From assembly GCA_017560605.1 (NCBI GenBank), contig JAFZEQ010000083.1, forward strand, positions 1 to 21,095: a stretch of 21,095 nucleotides of DNA, given 5' to 3'. The notes under the pieces are model-generated. The model was given only the letters and a program-made list of their open reading frames with translations, was not told the DNA's origin and made no database searches. Both the position numbers and the translations under genes were made by a program. Positions 20,513 through 21,095 of this stretch are shown piece after piece; the first letter of the stretch is position 1, and every line of letters starts with the position of its first letter. The stretch is from Paludibacteraceae bacterium. GTDB lineage: Bacteria; Bacteroidota; Bacteroidia; Bacteroidales; Paludibacteraceae.

Positions 20513-20535
20513 CCGAAAACGGATGCGAGTGTTTT
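20496..20535 (+). terminator. Hairpin terminator over the stop codon, next to a -7-like motif
   Basis: CACTCG (20504-20509) pairs with CGAGTG (20526-20531), with an inner CCG-AAAA-CGG stem, followed by TTTTGTTT. It overlaps the stop of the 70-residue gene and fits a terminator. Directly before it, TACCTTTG (20496-20503) is a perfect -7 element, but no -33 match lies 20 nt upstream. Confidence 0.7.
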
Positions 20536-20919
20536 GTTTCCGGAGGCAAAACTCTCAACTGAATTAGTGTAGGAGTGTAGAAAATAAAAGCCACTTTGTC
20601 GCGAGGCGAGGTGTTTTTTTGTATAAAACGAACAAAAATTTGTATATATGAGAAATAAAAAGTTGTAACTTCGGACACTGCCTTGTGTGAATAACAATTC
20701 TTATCTCACTCTGTTCGAACGAATTATTCACACATTCCCCCGTAGCTACGTTCGCAAAATGCTGAACATACTCCAGCACTCTCGAAATATTATAAGAAAA
20801 TAGGCTACACCTTATCATCCACTCTCCAGCATTTCGCCATCAAACAAGCTTGAGCGAATGCTGCATAGCGTATGACATAGATTGGAAATCTATTATGTTC
20901 TTATTAATTTCTCGCTTTG
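20532..20919. other. Palindrome-rich non-coding region
   Basis: No gene is supported. It contains GTTTTG/CAAAAC near 20531-20552, a hairpin with a T7 tail (20592-20620), a perfect 11-bp inverted repeat TGTGTGAATAA/TTATTCACACA (20684-20694 and 20724-20734), the 10-bp palindrome CGTAGCTACG (20741-20750), three relatives of CAGCATTTCGC (20751-20764, 20827-20838, 20852-20863; the last two pair), and ACATAGATT/AATCTATTATGT (20875-20898). ORFs on the minus strand here have no coding character. Confidence 0.55.
20592..20620 (+). terminator. Possible terminator
   Basis: CACTT/GGTG and TCGC-GAG-GCGA form a bulged stem followed by seven T. It lies 80 nt after the 70-residue gene and could back up the terminator at 20504. 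Confidence 0.45.
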
Positions 20920-20951
20920 CTTGCGTATGTGCATTTTTTGTCGTACCTTTG
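20920..20951 (+). promoter_or_regulatory. Promoter of the Sel1-repeat gene
   Basis: CTTG (20920-20923), 20 nt, then TACCTTTG (20944-20951), matching the Bacteroidota pattern. The ATG follows at 20983, giving a leader of about 25 nt. Confidence 0.82.
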
Positions 20952-20982
20952 CGGGCGTTTAATAAATTATAATATTACCACT

Positions 20983-21095
20983 ATGAAACGAGTATTAGTT
21001 TTTACATTGGCATGTATGTTTATAGTGCCAGGGTTTGCTAACTTTAAGAAGGACCTACGCAAGGCTAAAAAAGGTGACGCTCAAGCACAATACAA
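20983..21095 (+). CDS. Secreted Sel1-repeat protein, N-terminal fragment
   Basis: Only the first 37 codons are in the window; the frame stays open at the right edge. A signal peptide (M-K-R-V-L-V-F-T-L-A, cleavage near G-F-A-N at about 20) is followed by F-K-K-D-L-R-K-A-K-K-G-D-A-Q-A-Q-Y, the typical opening of a Sel1-like (TPR-related) repeat, A-x-x-G-D-x-x-A-Q-x-x-L-G. Such proteins are exported solenoid scaffolds that bind partner proteins. The total length and role cannot be judged. A good promoter precedes it. Confidence 0.75.
   Translation, partial: MKRVLVFTLACMFIVPGFANFKKDLRKAKKGDAQAQY

Noticed and set aside
20373..20818. Overlapping minus-strand ORFs of 84-101 codons
   Set aside because: They run across hairpins and an inverted repeat, have no recognisable features, and conflict with the + strand 70-residue gene.

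Overview
The window looks like a chromosomal segment of a Bacteroidales bacterium (phylum Bacteroidota). The main evidence is a set of promoters with the Bacteroidota-type -33/-7 spacing (TTTG or a TTG variant, 20 nt, then TAnnTTTG). The gene families agree: BspA-type leucine-rich-repeat (LRR) proteins, a PCMD-domain protein, DPP5-like S9 peptidase, an NhaC antiporter, meso-diaminopimelate dehydrogenase, and a starch-binding C-terminus of the kind seen in secreted Bacteroidales amylases. Genus and species cannot be fixed from the sequence alone.

Left part (1-9.5 kb), housekeeping. A truncated secreted starch-binding protein on the + strand converges on a minus-strand run transcribed from a strong promoter at 6295-6326: ddh, an acyl-CoA synthetase, an NhaC antiporter, deoD and a PCMD-domain secreted protein. 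A bidirectional terminator (455-487) separates the two. Upstream lie a tRNA-Gln(CTG) with its own promoter and terminator, then a two-gene unit of an S9 peptidase lipoprotein and fabG. Three start codons in this part were moved to internal ATGs because the longest ORFs begin with TTG or GTG or run into a tRNA. The ddh, fabG and peptidase starts are well supported.

Middle part (9.6-19.2 kb), + strand accessory surface locus. Five copies of one uncharacterised YD-like domain (entry motif Y-K-[ST]-[PS]-D-L, core motif K-Y-D-x-x-G-N-W-I-S-R, end motif K-R-x-I-x-Y-Y) are interleaved with three BspA-type LRR proteins and a two-domain lipocalin-like protein. Three copies are tethered by an N-terminal membrane segment, one has a cleavable signal peptide, and one is fused to the C-terminus of an 808-residue LRR protein. 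Five spacers carry direct arrays of a short TTGAATT(A/T/C) unit, always in the same orientation. Four YD-like genes end in the same stop-codon-overlapping stem-loop. One leader of about 64 bp is duplicated in front of two unrelated genes. Together these suggest a surface-protein locus built from recombining modules. Its function is unknown.

Right part (19.2-21.1 kb). A short accessory island has an XRE-type regulator with a dyad operator over its start site, a 50-codon ORF broken by one base, a 58-nt imperfect hairpin, two small unknown genes, and about 470 bp of palindrome-rich non-coding DNA. The window ends in the first 37 codons of a secreted Sel1-repeat protein.
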